A stretch of DNA of 64,000 nt, from contig JABBOH010000006.1 in NCBI GenBank assembly GCA_019351895.1, forward strand, positions 59,276-123,275, given 5' to 3'. Positions within the stretch are counted from its first letter, which is position 1. Every line of letters starts with the position of its first letter. Positions 47,212 through 58,289 of the stretch are shown piece after piece. Under the pieces are notes generated by a model. The model was given only the letters and a program-made list of their open reading frames with translations, had not been told where the DNA came from and searched no databases. This DNA comes from Pseudomonadota bacterium (GTDB taxonomy: Bacteria > Pseudomonadota > Alphaproteobacteria > Acetobacterales > Acetobacteraceae). The position numbers were made by a program, and so were the translations under genes.

Positions 47212-47905
47212 CGTCCTGTCGGTGGGGATCTATCTGGCCGACCGGCCGCATGCCGGCGGTCACCTCATCCACGAATTAGCGGGCAGCCGTGCGCATGCCG
47301 TCACGCAGCGCTGGACGGCGCTGGCGCCGGGTGGCGCGGGATTTTTCGACCTGCCATGCACCGTCGCCATCGAGGTCGAGTCCGCACCGAAGTTCGCGCT
47401 GATCGACGCCATGACGCGCGACGCGGCGGGCTTCGACTGGGTTCTGGTGATCGACGACGATGTCGAGCTGCCGGAAGGCTTCATCGACCGCTTCATCGAT
47501 CTCGCCGAGCGCCATGACTTCGCGCTGTGCCAGCCGGCCCGGACGGCAGACAGCTACATCGACCACAGCATCGTCATGCGGATGCCTGGGCTCACTGCGC
47601 GGCGGACGCGCTTCGTCGAGATCGGGCCGGTGGTCGCCATCCGGCGGGATGCCGTGTCGCTGCTGATGCCGTTCGGCGCGGAATGCGGCATGGGCTGGGG
47701 GCTCGATTTCATCTGGCCGGTCATTATCGAACGCGCCGGAATGCGAATGGGCATCATCGATGCGACGCCGGTGGCGCACAGGCTGCGCAAGCCGGTTGCG
47801 GGCTACGATCATGGCGGCGCATCGCAGGCGATGTTCCGGCGGCTGGCCGCCTATCCGCATCTGTCGCGGGACGCTGCCTTCACCATTGTCGAAACCCATG
47901 TCTGA
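47204..47905 (+). CDS. GT2-like glycosyltransferase (small)
   Basis: A 233-residue cytosolic GT-A-type protein. GTG 47204 lies 9 nt after GGAGG and overlaps the upstream stop by 8 nt. It begins SVLSVGIYLADRPHAGGHLI, and the metal-binding acidic motif is WVLVIDDDVELPEGFIDRF. A GMGWGLDFIWPVI segment near residue 168 resembles the catalytic-base region. Domain content is close to the DUF/GT2 group acting on surface glycans. Partner genes on both sides are glycosyltransferases. The donor is unknown. Confidence 0.75.
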   Translation: MSSVLSVGIYLADRPHAGGHLIHELAGSRAHAVTQRWTALAPGGAGFFDLPCTVAIEVESAPKFALIDAMTRDAAGFDWVLVIDDDVELPEGFIDRFIDLAERHDFALCQPARTADSYIDHSIVMRMPGLTARRTRFVEIGPVVAIRRDAVSLLMPFGAECGMGWGLDFIWPVIIERAGMRMGIIDATPVAHRLRKPVAGYDHGGASQAMFRRLAAYPHLSRDAAFTIVETHV

Positions 47906-48956
47906 CGTGCCCGAGATCGCCGCGCTCCTCACGGTCCATAACCGCGCCCATCTGCTGCCGCGCGTGCTGGACGGGCTGGTTCGCCAGCGCCTTAGCCACC
48001 GGCGCTTCGAGGTGATCGCTGTCGATGATGGGTCAACGGACCAGACGCCGTCCGTGCTGGAGAGCTACCAGGACCGCCTGCCGCTCCGCATCGTCCGGCA
48101 GGCGTCGAGCGGGCTGGCGGCGGCGAAGAACCTCGGTATCTTCATCAGCCGGGCGCCCATCCTGGTCTTCATGGATGATGATGACGTGGCCGATCCGGAA
48201 TTGTTGTTGAGCCACCTCGCGATGCATCTCCGCCACCGCGCGGAGACCGTCGCCGTTCTCGGCTTCACCGATCTTGACCCGGCAATCGCCGGCTTGCCGG
48301 TCATGCGCCATGTGACAGGCGTCGGCGGCCAACTGTTCTCCCAAGCGTGGATGCGGCCCGGGCAGGTACTGACCTTCCGCGAGTTCTGGGGCGGGCGCAG
48401 TTCGTGCAAAAGGTCGTTCCTGACCGAACACGGCGTCTTCCATCCGGCTTTCCGTTTCGGTTGCGAGGATATCGAACTCGGCTTCCGCCTCGACGCCTTC
48501 GGACTGCGCGTGATCCATGAGCCTGCCGCGCGCACGACCATGATCCGGCCGCTGAGTTTCGACGATGTCTGCCGGCGCTCGATCCGGCAGGGGCGGTCGC
48601 AATGGCTCTTCGCGCGGCTGCATGACGCGCCAGCCGTGCGGGAGTATTGCGAGATCGACCGCGCTCTCGCGCTCTGGCCGTCGGTCAAGGGCGATTTCGC
48701 CGCGATCCTGCGCCGGGCCGAGGGGCTCGACCGGATGATGCGGTGTCGCGGGCCGGAAGCGCACGGGCTCGCTCCGGCGGCCCAGACCGAACTCGACGAC
48801 GCATACCGGGAAGCCTTCCTGCTCTGTCGCGCCAAGGGCATCGCCGATGCCGCGAGCCTGCCGCAGGCGGCGTATCGCCCACAGGATTACGACGCGGGGC
48901 GCGTCTCGCTGGCAGGCGTTCCGCTGTCGGTGGCCGTCACCTCGCTACGGGTCTAG
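47898..48956 (+). CDS. GT2-family glycosyltransferase
   Basis: 352 residues starting at ATG 47898, again overlapping the previous stop by 8 nt. The nucleotide-binding part has IAALLTVHNRAHLLPRVLDG, FEVIAVDDGSTDQTPSVLES and the metal site VFMDDDDVADPELL. The acceptor-side motif is FRFGCEDIELGFRLDAFGLR (ED base). The C-terminal 100 residues are helical without a named domain. It is the third gene of the operon and its end overlaps the convergent membrane-protein gene by 12 bp. It probably adds a sugar to the same surface glycan as its neighbours. Confidence 0.87.
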   Translation: MSDVPEIAALLTVHNRAHLLPRVLDGLVRQRLSHRRFEVIAVDDGSTDQTPSVLESYQDRLPLRIVRQASSGLAAAKNLGIFISRAPILVFMDDDDVADPELLLSHLAMHLRHRAETVAVLGFTDLDPAIAGLPVMRHVTGVGGQLFSQAWMRPGQVLTFREFWGGRSSCKRSFLTEHGVFHPAFRFGCEDIELGFRLDAFGLRVIHEPAARTTMIRPLSFDDVCRRSIRQGRSQWLFARLHDAPAVREYCEIDRALALWPSVKGDFAAILRRAEGLDRMMRCRGPEAHGLAPAAQTELDDAYREAFLLCRAKGIADAASLPQAAYRPQDYDAGRVSLAGVPLSVAVTSLRV

Positions 48957-50333
48957 CAGGGCGACGAAGCCGCTCCGCGACGGCGGCGTGTCGGCGGCCG
49001 CGAGGGCGGGCCGCATCGCCTCCGGGTCGAAAGGCTGCCAGGTGTAGCCCGGAGGATTGGCGATGATGGTCTCGATCCGCGCTCCCGGCGCCAGCCAAAG
49101 GCTCATCAGCGGCGTGGTCCAGGGCCAGGCATAGCGCGCCATCGCTTGGCGCTGCCGCGGCGGCAGCCCGGCGAGCGCCGTCTCCCACGGCACGACGCCG
49201 CGCCCGTCCTTGAGCGCCATCGTCATCGCCTGAGTATAGGAGAGCCATCCGGCGGTGTCCGCGCCATCCGCGACCGCGACAGTTATCCCGAGCATCGCCG
49301 TGAGCATGGTGGCGGTGACTGTCAGTCCTCCGGGGAGAGCGGGCCGTCGCCGCCTCACCGTCAGCAGCAGGAGCATCGCCGGGCCCGTCATCAGGCAAGC
49401 GTTGTTGCGTGCGGCGAAAGCGCCGGGCGGGAAGGGCGGCACGACCAGAGCGGGAACCGCGAGCGCCATGAGCAGACTACCCGCCGCGGCCATAGCGATG
49501 GTCCGCGCGCGACCTGGAAGCGCGATGATCGGCAGCATGATCAACCCCACGACGCCGATCGCGGCCGTCATGTTCACGTGGTGGCTGTCGAGCAGCAGCC
49601 AGCGCAAGCCCATCAGGTCCTGGACGAAGCTCGCCCGGTTGGCGGCGACCCTCGGGTGCAAAACATCGTAAACGGCCACGGCGCAGCCCGCGAGGATCAG
49701 TATGGCCGAGAGGCCGAGGATCGCCCGAACGAGGCGCGCGCCCTCGCTCCGTCCACGCTCCAGGCAGGCGAAAGCGAGGATGGGGCCGAGGAAGGCCGTC
49801 GCCTCGTGCAGCCGCAACGCGCCCGCAGCCAGCAGAAGAATGGCCGCGAGCCGCCACGGCGTCAGCGGCCCGAAGATGATGAGCAGCAGAAGCAACCAAG
49901 CATAGGCCGCTGCCGTCGGACCGTCGGCGACACTCGCGAAGCCAGCGCTCATCGAGGCGGCGAGGAACACGAAGATCGGGAACAGCGCATAATGCCGCTC
50001 GCCCCTCGGCAATAGGACCAGACACGGGAGGGTGAGCAGCAGGGGCACGAGAGTGGTGGAGAGGCTGAGGCAGAGCGCCACCGCATGAGGGCTGGTCCAG
50101 CCCGCCGCCATCGCGAGCACGACAGGGGCCTGCATCAGCATCTGGCTGGTCCAGCGAGACGGCTCGATCACGTCAAAGGATTGCCGCAGCAGCAGCTGCT
50201 CGGCGTAGTAGGCGCCGTCGGCATAGAGGCCGCGGAGGCTCGACCCAGCCCAAATCTGCATGAGCAGGAGGGCGGCAAGAGCGGCGGCCAAGGCGCCCCA
50301 GGCGGCATGAGCGGAAGGGCGAGCCAAGAGCAT
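48945..50333 (-). CDS. polytopic membrane protein of unknown function
   Basis: A 462-residue protein with about 10-11 hydrophobic segments from residue 10 to about 365. A roughly 90-residue soluble C-terminal part follows (YTWQPFDPEAM near the end). An early loop has GSSLRGLYADGAYYAEQLLL, with an Asp after the first helix. A DG/D motif in that place plus a large periplasmic tail would suit a GT-C mannosyltransferase-like enzyme, but this is a guess. It faces the glycosyltransferase operon tail to tail, which supports a glycan role weakly. Confidence 0.65.
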   Translation of the reverse strand: MLLARPSAHAAWGALAAALAALLLMQIWAGSSLRGLYADGAYYAEQLLLRQSFDVIEPSRWTSQMLMQAPVVLAMAAGWTSPHAVALCLSLSTTLVPLLLTLPCLVLLPRGERHYALFPIFVFLAASMSAGFASVADGPTAAAYAWLLLLLIIFGPLTPWRLAAILLLAAGALRLHEATAFLGPILAFACLERGRSEGARLVRAILGLSAILILAGCAVAVYDVLHPRVAANRASFVQDLMGLRWLLLDSHHVNMTAAIGVVGLIMLPIIALPGRARTIAMAAAGSLLMALAVPALVVPPFPPGAFAARNNACLMTGPAMLLLLTVRRRRPALPGGLTVTATMLTAMLGITVAVADGADTAGWLSYTQAMTMALKDGRGVVPWETALAGLPPRQRQAMARYAWPWTTPLMSLWLAPGARIETIIANPPGYTWQPFDPEAMRPALAAADTPPSRSGFVALLDP

Positions 50334-50377
50334 TCCGATACAGTATCGAAATGCCGCCCGCTTGGCGAGATCGGGAG

Positions 50378-51622
50378 TTAGCTTGTGGCGTTGGTGGGCC
50401 GCACGTCGAGGAACCGGCTGAGCAGCCAGTCGCCGTCGATCTTCTCCTCGGTGAGTGCCATGGCCAGCGCCTCGCTGCCGAAGACGGGGGCGGCCAGGAT
50501 CATGTCCGGATGTACCCGGCGCACCCTCTCAAGGTTCTTGCGCGCGCTGACGGCCGCCACCTTCTTCGCGTCGGTCCCGAGTTCATGGACGGCGAGGATG
50601 ACGAAGGCGTTCTCGGAGTCGTCGTCCGACAGCGCGAGGATGGCGCGTGCATGCTGCCCGCCCGCTTCGCGCAACGTGTCGAGCTCGGTAGGGTCGCCCA
50701 CGACCATCTCGGCATCGGGGAAATCCGGAACATCCTCGTCCTCGACAATCGCGACGACCGGCTCGCCGCGACGGGTGAGTTCCCGCGCGGTGTTGCGTGC
50801 CAAGGCACCGCTGCCGGATATGATGAAGTGGTTCACGCGCTTCAATTTGCGTCTCCGTGGGCCAAGCGTGCTGTTGAGCCGGCTCTGCAGAACCGGCCCG
50901 ATCACGGCGGTCAATGCCGTGGCGAAGACGGTCAGCCCGAGGACGATGAGGGAGACGACGAAAAGTCGCGCCTCATTGCTCTTGGGCACGATGTCGCCGT
51001 AGCCCACGGTCGACATCGTTACCGTCACAAAATAGAACGCCGAAGGGATGTTGGTGATCGGCGGCGCAAAGCCCGCCCCGAGCAGCAACGACCCAAGCAG
51101 GCCGTAGATCATCAGCACCAGCACGGAGCCCAGGGCGAACAGCGTGCCGGCGGCAAGGGATGACCGCGAGAAGCTGTACCGGGCCAGAACGAGCGCGATC
51201 AGTAGCGCGACGATGGAGACTGTGCCGCTGTTGAGGATCGGCCCCGAGGTGTGGGCGAGCGTCAGCACCAACTGCGCCGTCGTCATGCCGAGGGCCGAAA
51301 GCCAGGCAATCCGGGAGCGCCCGAGCATGCCGAGGGCGATCAGGACCTGCAGGGCGCCGACGATAGCGGTCGGCACGCCGGACAGGATCAGCGGCGGCAG
51401 ATGCCCCGAAATCGGGGTGAGCGCGCTGAAGAGCCGCCCGAGATTGAGATGGAGATATTCCGCCGCCAGATGCCGTATGGCGGGCAGGAGGGACAGCGTT
51501 CCGGCGACGCCCACGGCCAGGGCCAGGGGGACATGCGGGAACCACACGTCCATCCGCAGCCGCCGGTACCAACGGTGATAGACTAAGACGATCCGGCGCC
51601 AGAGGCTCGAAAACCTACCCAC
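50378..51622 (-). CDS. voltage-gated-type potassium channel with RCK/TrkA-N domain
   Basis: A 414-residue inner-membrane channel. Six hydrophobic segments (about 20-240) end with the pore loop TVTMSTVGYGDIVPKS, whose TVGYGD is the K+ selectivity filter. The cytosolic part is a Rossmann RCK (TrkA-N) domain: HFIISGSGALARNTARELTR, VAIVEDEDV, VVGDPTELDTLREAG and ILALSDDDSENAFVIL. The layout is that of E. coli Kch. The fourth segment has few of the Arg/Lys repeats of true voltage sensors, so gating may be ligand-driven (inference). Confidence 0.92.
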   Translation of the reverse strand: MGRFSSLWRRIVLVYHRWYRRLRMDVWFPHVPLALAVGVAGTLSLLPAIRHLAAEYLHLNLGRLFSALTPISGHLPPLILSGVPTAIVGALQVLIALGMLGRSRIAWLSALGMTTAQLVLTLAHTSGPILNSGTVSIVALLIALVLARYSFSRSSLAAGTLFALGSVLVLMIYGLLGSLLLGAGFAPPITNIPSAFYFVTVTMSTVGYGDIVPKSNEARLFVVSLIVLGLTVFATALTAVIGPVLQSRLNSTLGPRRRKLKRVNHFIISGSGALARNTARELTRRGEPVVAIVEDEDVPDFPDAEMVVGDPTELDTLREAGGQHARAILALSDDDSENAFVILAVHELGTDAKKVAAVSARKNLERVRRVHPDMILAAPVFGSEALAMALTEEKIDGDWLLSRFLDVRPTNATS

Positions 51623-51735
51623 AGCCCTTGCCGAACATGCGCCCCGGTCGGACGCGCAAACCTTGTCTCATGCGCCGCAGATGGGGGTATCTGCGGCGCA
51701 TGCAATTCGACGCTCAGGAAGGCGTGAACGGACGA

Positions 51736-53376
<1,641 letters not shown>

Positions 53377-53377
<1 letters not shown>

Positions 53378-55173
53378 CAGACCAGCACCATGCCCGCGTT
53401 GGTAACCTCGGCGTTGTTGCGGCTCTTGTCCGGCCCCAGCAGCATCTCGTTATGCGCGGCGCCCGACGGGATCATCGGGTAGACGTTTTCGCCCTGATCC
53501 ACCGCGATGTCGGCGATGACGGCACGGTCGCACTTGATCATCTCCAGGATGACGCGGTCGAGGTCGTCGATCGTGGTCGCCCGCATGCCGACGGCGTGGA
53601 AGCTTTCGGCGAGCTTGGTGAAGTCTGGCAGGGACTGGCTGTAGCTTTCGGAGTAGCGGCCGCCATGCAGCAGTTCCTGCCACTGGCGAACCATGCCCAT
53701 GTACTGGTTGTTGAGGATGAAGACCTTCACCGGCAGGCGGTATTGGGCCAGCGTTCCCATCTCCTGAATATTCATCAGGATCGACGCCTCACCCGCGATG
53801 TCGATCACCAGCGCGTCCGGGTGGGCGATCTGCACGCCCATGGCGGCGGGCAGCCCGTAGCCCATCGTGCCGAGGCCGCCGCTCGTCATCCAGCGGTTCG
53901 GGCGCTCGAAGCCGAAATGCTGGGCCGCCCACATCTGGTGCTGACCGACCTCGGTGGTGATGAAGGTGTCCCGCCCGCTCTGCTGCGTCAGCTCATAGAG
54001 GCGGCGCACCGCGTGCTGCGGCTTGATGATGGAGCCCGGCTCCCGCGGCTGGACGAAGTCCAGGCTGCGCTTTTCGCGCCAGGCGTCGATCTGCCGCCAC
54101 CAGGCGGCCATGGCGGTGCGGTCGGGCCGCGCACCCTCGGCCCGGACGGCGTCCAGCAGGGCGCGCAGCACCACGCCGGCGTCACCCACGATCGGCACGT
54201 CCACGACCACGTTCTTGTTGATGTTGGAGGCATCGATATCGACATGGACCTTGCGCGAGCCGGGGCTGAAGGCGCTGAGCCGGCCGGTGACGCGGTCGTC
54301 GAAGCGGGCGCCGATGTTCAGCATCACGTCGCAGCCGTGCATCGCCATATTGGCTTCGTAGGTGCCATGCATGCCCAGCATGCCGATGAAATGCGGATCG
54401 CTTGCGGGCAGGGTGCCGAGGCCCATCAGGGTGTTGGTGCAGGGAATGCCCGTCTCAGCCACCAGCTCACGCAGCGTGGCGGAGGCCTCGGGACCGGCAT
54501 TGATGACGCCGCCACCGACATAGAGGATCGGGCGCTTCGCCGAGCGGATGAGCGCCACCGCCTTGTCGATCTGCGCCCGGTCGGGCTCGGTGCGCGGCCG
54601 GTAGCTGCGATGCGCCTCCCGAGAGGCCTCCACATAAGGCGCCGGGTTGATCAGGATGTCCTTCGGCAGGTCGATCACGACCGGGCCGGGGCGACCGCTG
54701 CGGGCGACATAAAACGCCTCGTGCACGATGCGGGCGAGGTCGCCGGATTTCTTGACGAGATAGTTGTGCTTCGTGGCGGGCCGCGTGATGCCGACGGTGT
54801 CCGCCTCCTGGAAGGCGTCGTTGCCGATGAGATGTGTCGGCACCTGCCCCGTGAGGCATACGACGGGGATGCTGTCCATCAGCGCGTCGACCAGACCGGT
54901 CACGGCGTTGGTCGCGCCAGGGCCGCTGGTGACCAGCACGACGCCCACGCGCCCGGTGCTGCGGGCGTAGCCTTCGGCGGCATGCACCGCCGCCTGCTCA
55001 TGGCGCACGAGGATGTGGCGAATGGCGTTCTGCTGGAAGATGGCGTCGTAGATCGGCAGGACGGCGCCGCCGGGATAGCCGAAAATAACCTCCACGCCCT
55101 GCTCCTTCAGCGCGCGCAGGAGGATCTGCGCACCCGACAGAGGGAGTTCGGCGGAGGGGGTCACGGCGTTCAT
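53377..55173 (-). CDS. ilvB: acetolactate synthase large (catalytic) subunit
   Basis: A 598-residue ThDP-, FAD- and Mg2+-dependent enzyme, first step of branched-chain amino acid synthesis. The ThDP-activating Glu is in HILVRHEQAAVHAAEGYAR. QVPTHLIGNDAFQEADTVGI lines the active site, and the GDx-N Mg/ThDP motif appears as IDIAGEASILMNIQEMGTL, with Gly-Glu-Ala where GDA/GDG is usual. I chose ATG 55173, preceded by AAGGA, over the upstream frame to 55227. It is 64 nt downstream of miaA. Confidence 0.97.
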
Positions 55174-55203
55174 GGGAGGATCCTTGGCGGCGATCGACTG
55201 CGT

Positions 55204-55226
55204 GGGGGGCGGTAATGAACCCCCCA
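55204..55226. other. G6/C6 hairpin between miaA and ilvB
   Basis: GGGGGG and CCCCCC arms with a 10-nt spacer lie within the 64-nt miaA-ilvB gap. No T-run follows in the minus direction, so simple termination is doubtful. It may slow readthrough or affect ilvB leader structure. I saw no leader peptide rich in Val, Leu or Ile. Confidence 0.4.
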
Positions 55227-55237
55227 ACCCGCTCGCG

Positions 55238-56236
55238 TCAACCGGCGTCGCGAATAAAACGAGTCAGATCTGCTATTCGGCTTTCCGAAAGTTGCGCAGG
55301 ACCTGCGATCTGCGCATGGATCATATGCAGATGCCCGTCTTCCGCGAGTTCATGGTGCCGGAACCACGTCGTCTGCCGCTTGATGTAGTGGTGCGTGTTG
55401 GCGATCGCCTGCGTGCGGGCGGCGGCGAGCGTCATCTCGCCTCGAAGATAGGCACCGAGTTCCGGCACGCCGTGGGCCCGCATGGCGGGCAGGGCATCGT
55501 CCAGCCCCTGCTGCAGCAGGGCGCCCACCTCGGCTTCGGCGCCGGCGGCGAGCATGGCGTCGAAGCGCCGCTCCGCGCTGGCCTGCAGATCCGCGCGTGG
55601 CGGGTCGAGCCGGATCGCGCGGAACCGCCAGGGCGGCGGCGGAAGCACGGTCCCCCGCCGCCAGGATGCGAGGCCGCGGCCTGTACTCAGCCAGACCTCA
55701 TAGGCGCGGGCGATGCGCTGGCCGTCGGTCGGCGCGATCAGGGCAGCGGTTTCGGGGTCCTTCGCCGCAAGCTCCGCATGCAGCCCGGCGGGCCCCAGCA
55801 TCACCAGGGAGCCGCGCGCCTCCGTCCGCGCTCCGGCGTCGATCGGCGGGATCTCGGAAAGGCCGTAGCGCAGCGCGGCGAAATAGAGGCCGGTGCCGCC
55901 GCAGAGGATGGGCAGCAGCCCCCGCGCGTGGGCCTGCGCCATCTCGGCCAGCGCCGCTTCCCGCCACCACGCCACATGGCCGGGCTGGGCCGCCGGGCGC
56001 ACACCGTAGAGCGCATGGGGCACGCGCGCCTCGTCCGCCTCGCTCGGCCGCGCGGTCAGGATGCGCAGTTCCCGGTAAATCTGCATGGAATCGGCATTGA
56101 TGACGATGCCGCCGAGCCGCTCGGCCAGAGCCAGCGCGAGCGCTGATTTCCCGCTGCAGGTGGGGCCGGCCAGAAACAGCGCCAGCGGAAGCTCGGCCTG
56201 CAGCCCCTCATCCAGTCTGATCAGCGCCTCACTCAC
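55238..56236 (-). CDS. miaA: tRNA dimethylallyltransferase
   Basis: A 332-residue enzyme that puts the isopentenyl group on A37 of tRNAs reading UNN codons. The P-loop is LFLAGPTCSGKSALALALAE (residues about 20-39), followed by VINADSMQIYRELRILTARP and ILCGGTGLYFAALRYG. The C-terminal part has the family's TRQAIANTHHYIKRQ-like TQAIANTHHYIKRQTTWFR. Normal length. It is divergent from serB (starts about 90 bp apart). Confidence 0.95.
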   Translation of the reverse strand: MSEALIRLDEGLQAELPLALFLAGPTCSGKSALALALAERLGGIVINADSMQIYRELRILTARPSEADEARVPHALYGVRPAAQPGHVAWWREAALAEMAQAHARGLLPILCGGTGLYFAALRYGLSEIPPIDAGARTEARGSLVMLGPAGLHAELAAKDPETAALIAPTDGQRIARAYEVWLSTGRGLASWRRGTVLPPPPWRFRAIRLDPPRADLQASAERRFDAMLAAGAEAEVGALLQQGLDDALPAMRAHGVPELGAYLRGEMTLAAARTQAIANTHHYIKRQTTWFRHHELAEDGHLHMIHAQIAGPAQLSESRIADLTRFIRDAG

Positions 56237-56325
56237 CGTCGCGACAGTTCATGTCGAGCCTCGATCCTCCCATGCTGGCAAGGGACCTTGCGCGGCATCG
56301 CCTGCCCAGCCAGTGTCCGCGCCCC

Positions 56326-57201
56326 ATGCCGCATGTCCTCACCCTTGTTGCCGATCGCCAATCCACCTGCCTCACGGATGCCATGATCCGCAGGGTAGCG
56401 GACGCGACGCATGGCCGCGACCCGGTCGTTTTGAGTAGTGGCGAAGCCGCCGACATCCATTGCCTGGAGCCGCCCGATCCGATCGCCATTCAGCAGGCGC
56501 TGGAGAACGCGCCCGTCGACTGGATCGTCACCCGAGCGCGCGGGCGGCGCAAGGGTCTTCTGGTCGCCGACATGGACAGCACCATCGTGACGAGCGAGAC
56601 GCTGGACGAACTCGCCGCCCACGCCGGGGTGAAGCCCGCGATCGAGGCCATCACCTGGCAGAGCATGAACGGCGAGATCGACTTCGCCGAAGCCCTGCGC
56701 GCGCGGGTTGCGATGCTGCGCGGCCTCAACCTCGATGCGCTCGAGAAGACTTGGGCGCGGACCGAACTGATGCCCGGCGCGCGGGAGCTTGTCGCGACGA
56801 TGCGGGCGCATCATGCGCTGACGGCCCTGGTCTCCGGCGGTTTTACCTTCTTCACCGGCCGGGTGGCCGATGCGGTCGGCTTCGACGCGCATTATGCCAA
56901 TGTGCTGATGGACGACGGGCGGGCGCTGACAGGATCGGTTGCCGAGCCGATCCTCGACCGCGACGCCAAGCAGGCGACGCTGACGCGTCTCGCGGGCGAG
57001 CGGGGCCTGAAGATGACGGCGACACTCGCCATCGGGGATGGCGCCAACGATCTCGCGATGCTGGCCTCGGCCGGGCTCGGCATCGCCTACCACGCCAAGC
57101 CGATCGTCGCGCGGGAAGCGCGGGCGCGGATCGACCATGGTAATCTCCGCGCGGTGCTTTTCGCGCAGGGCTATCCAGCCTCTGCCTTCGTAACGGACTG
57201 A
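56326..57201 (+). CDS. serB: phosphoserine phosphatase
   Basis: A 291-residue HAD phosphatase for the last step of serine synthesis. An N-terminal ACT-like region (about 1-80) precedes the catalytic domain with KGLLVADMDSTIVTSETLDE (nucleophile Asp), ALVSGGFTFFTGRVADAVGF and TLAIGDGANDLAMLASAGLG. I use ATG 56326 (MPHVLTLVAD, the usual SerB beginning). ATG 56251 would leave only 14 bp to the divergent miaA. Confidence 0.94.
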   Translation: MPHVLTLVADRQSTCLTDAMIRRVADATHGRDPVVLSSGEAADIHCLEPPDPIAIQQALENAPVDWIVTRARGRRKGLLVADMDSTIVTSETLDELAAHAGVKPAIEAITWQSMNGEIDFAEALRARVAMLRGLNLDALEKTWARTELMPGARELVATMRAHHALTALVSGGFTFFTGRVADAVGFDAHYANVLMDDGRALTGSVAEPILDRDAKQATLTRLAGERGLKMTATLAIGDGANDLAMLASAGLGIAYHAKPIVAREARARIDHGNLRAVLFAQGYPASAFVTD

Positions 57202-57225
57202 CACCGCGGCAAGGAGACGGACCCG

Positions 57226-57504
57226 ATGGCGACGCCTGTACATGACTGGGTCGTGCCGAAGCTCGACGCTTTGCTTGGCGAGGCGATGCAGAACGGCATG
57301 GACCGCGAGGTGGTGGTCGCCGTCATCACCGACATCATCACCGGCCCAGGCTACAATGACGCGGTGGTGCGGGAAGAGGATGCGCCGCAGCCGACGGGCC
57401 TGACCGACCCGGCGCAGGAACCCATACCGTCGAACACCCTCCCGGTGAGCCGCCCCGAATGGTTCGTCTATGCGCCCTCGGCCTTGCCTGATCCGCAAGA
57501 GTAG
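57226..57504 (+). CDS. conserved-looking hypothetical protein
   Basis: A 92-residue soluble protein with no recognised domain. An AAGGAG ribosome site 8 nt before ATG 57226 and a position 24 nt after serB support a real gene, probably co-transcribed with serB. The first half is helical and acidic (WVVPKLDALLGEAMQNGMDR, VVVAVITDIITGPGYND). The second is Pro-rich (PQPTGLTDPAQEPIPSN) and ends near RPEWFVYAPS. The last 37 bp overlap the convergent truA gene. Function is unknown. Confidence 0.7.
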   Translation: MATPVHDWVVPKLDALLGEAMQNGMDREVVVAVITDIITGPGYNDAVVREEDAPQPTGLTDPAQEPIPSNTLPVSRPEWFVYAPSALPDPQE

Positions 57505-58289
57505 CCCGCCGCGAAGATCGGCGTCGCATAGTCGACCGCAAGGAAGGTGAGACCATCGGGCGGCGCCGTGGGTCCTGCCGCCGACCTGGCGCGGGCGGCG
57601 AGCGCGTCCGCGACCCGTGACGGCGCCCAGGTGCCTTCGCCGACGAGCTTCAAGGTGCCGACCATGTTGCGCACCTGATGGTGGAGGAAGCTCCGCGCCT
57701 CGGCCTCGACCACGACATGCGTGCCGTCCCGCCACACATCGAGCCGGTCGAGCGTGCGGATCGGCGACTTCGCCTGGCAGCTTGCGGCGCGGAACGACGT
57801 GAAGTCGTGCCGCCCGAGCAGATGCCGCGCGCCCTCCGCCATCAGCCCCGCGTCGAGGTCGTGCGGTAGGTGCCAGACCCGGCCCATCTCCAGCGCAGGC
57901 CGCGCGCGGCGGTTGAGGATCACGTAGCGATAGCGCCGGCGGAGCGCCCGAAAGCGCGGATGCCAGCCGTCCGGCGCGGGTTGCGCCTCCCGCACCACGA
58001 CGGCATGGGGCTTCATATAGAAATTGAGCGCGTCCCGCACCCGCTCCGGGGCGAGGCCCCCGGGCAAAGCGATCATCGCGACCTGCCCCTCGGCATGAAC
58101 CCCGGCGTCGGTGCGCCCGGCGACCGCGCAGGCGACGGGCGCGCCCTGTGCGAGATGGGCCGCCGCGTCCTCCACCACCTTTTGGATGGAGAGGCCATTC
58201 GCCTGGAGCTGCCAGCCGACGAAACCCCGCCCGTCATACTCGATGAGCAGGGCGTAGGAGGTCGTCACGCCGGAACGATCACTGGCCAA
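57468..58289 (-). CDS. truA: tRNA pseudouridine(38-40) synthase
   Basis: A 273-residue enzyme making pseudouridine at positions 38-40 of tRNA anticodon arms. The catalytic Asp is in CAVAGRTDAGVHAEGQVAMI (about residue 60). YALLIEYDGRGFVGWQLQAN near the N-terminus and ARSFLHHQVRNMVGTLKLVG later are family motifs. The C-terminus has an extra Gly/Ser tail (GYSCGSGKAEGA). It starts within the last codons of fmt, completing def-fmt-truA. Confidence 0.95.
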   Translation of the reverse strand: MASDRSGVTTSYALLIEYDGRGFVGWQLQANGLSIQKVVEDAAAHLAQGAPVACAVAGRTDAGVHAEGQVAMIALPGGLAPERVRDALNFYMKPHAVVVREAQPAPDGWHPRFRALRRRYRYVILNRRARPALEMGRVWHLPHDLDAGLMAEGARHLLGRHDFTSFRAASCQAKSPIRTLDRLDVWRDGTHVVVEAEARSFLHHQVRNMVGTLKLVGEGTWAPSRVADALAARARSAAGPTAPPDGLTFLAVDYATPIFAAGYSCGSGKAEGA

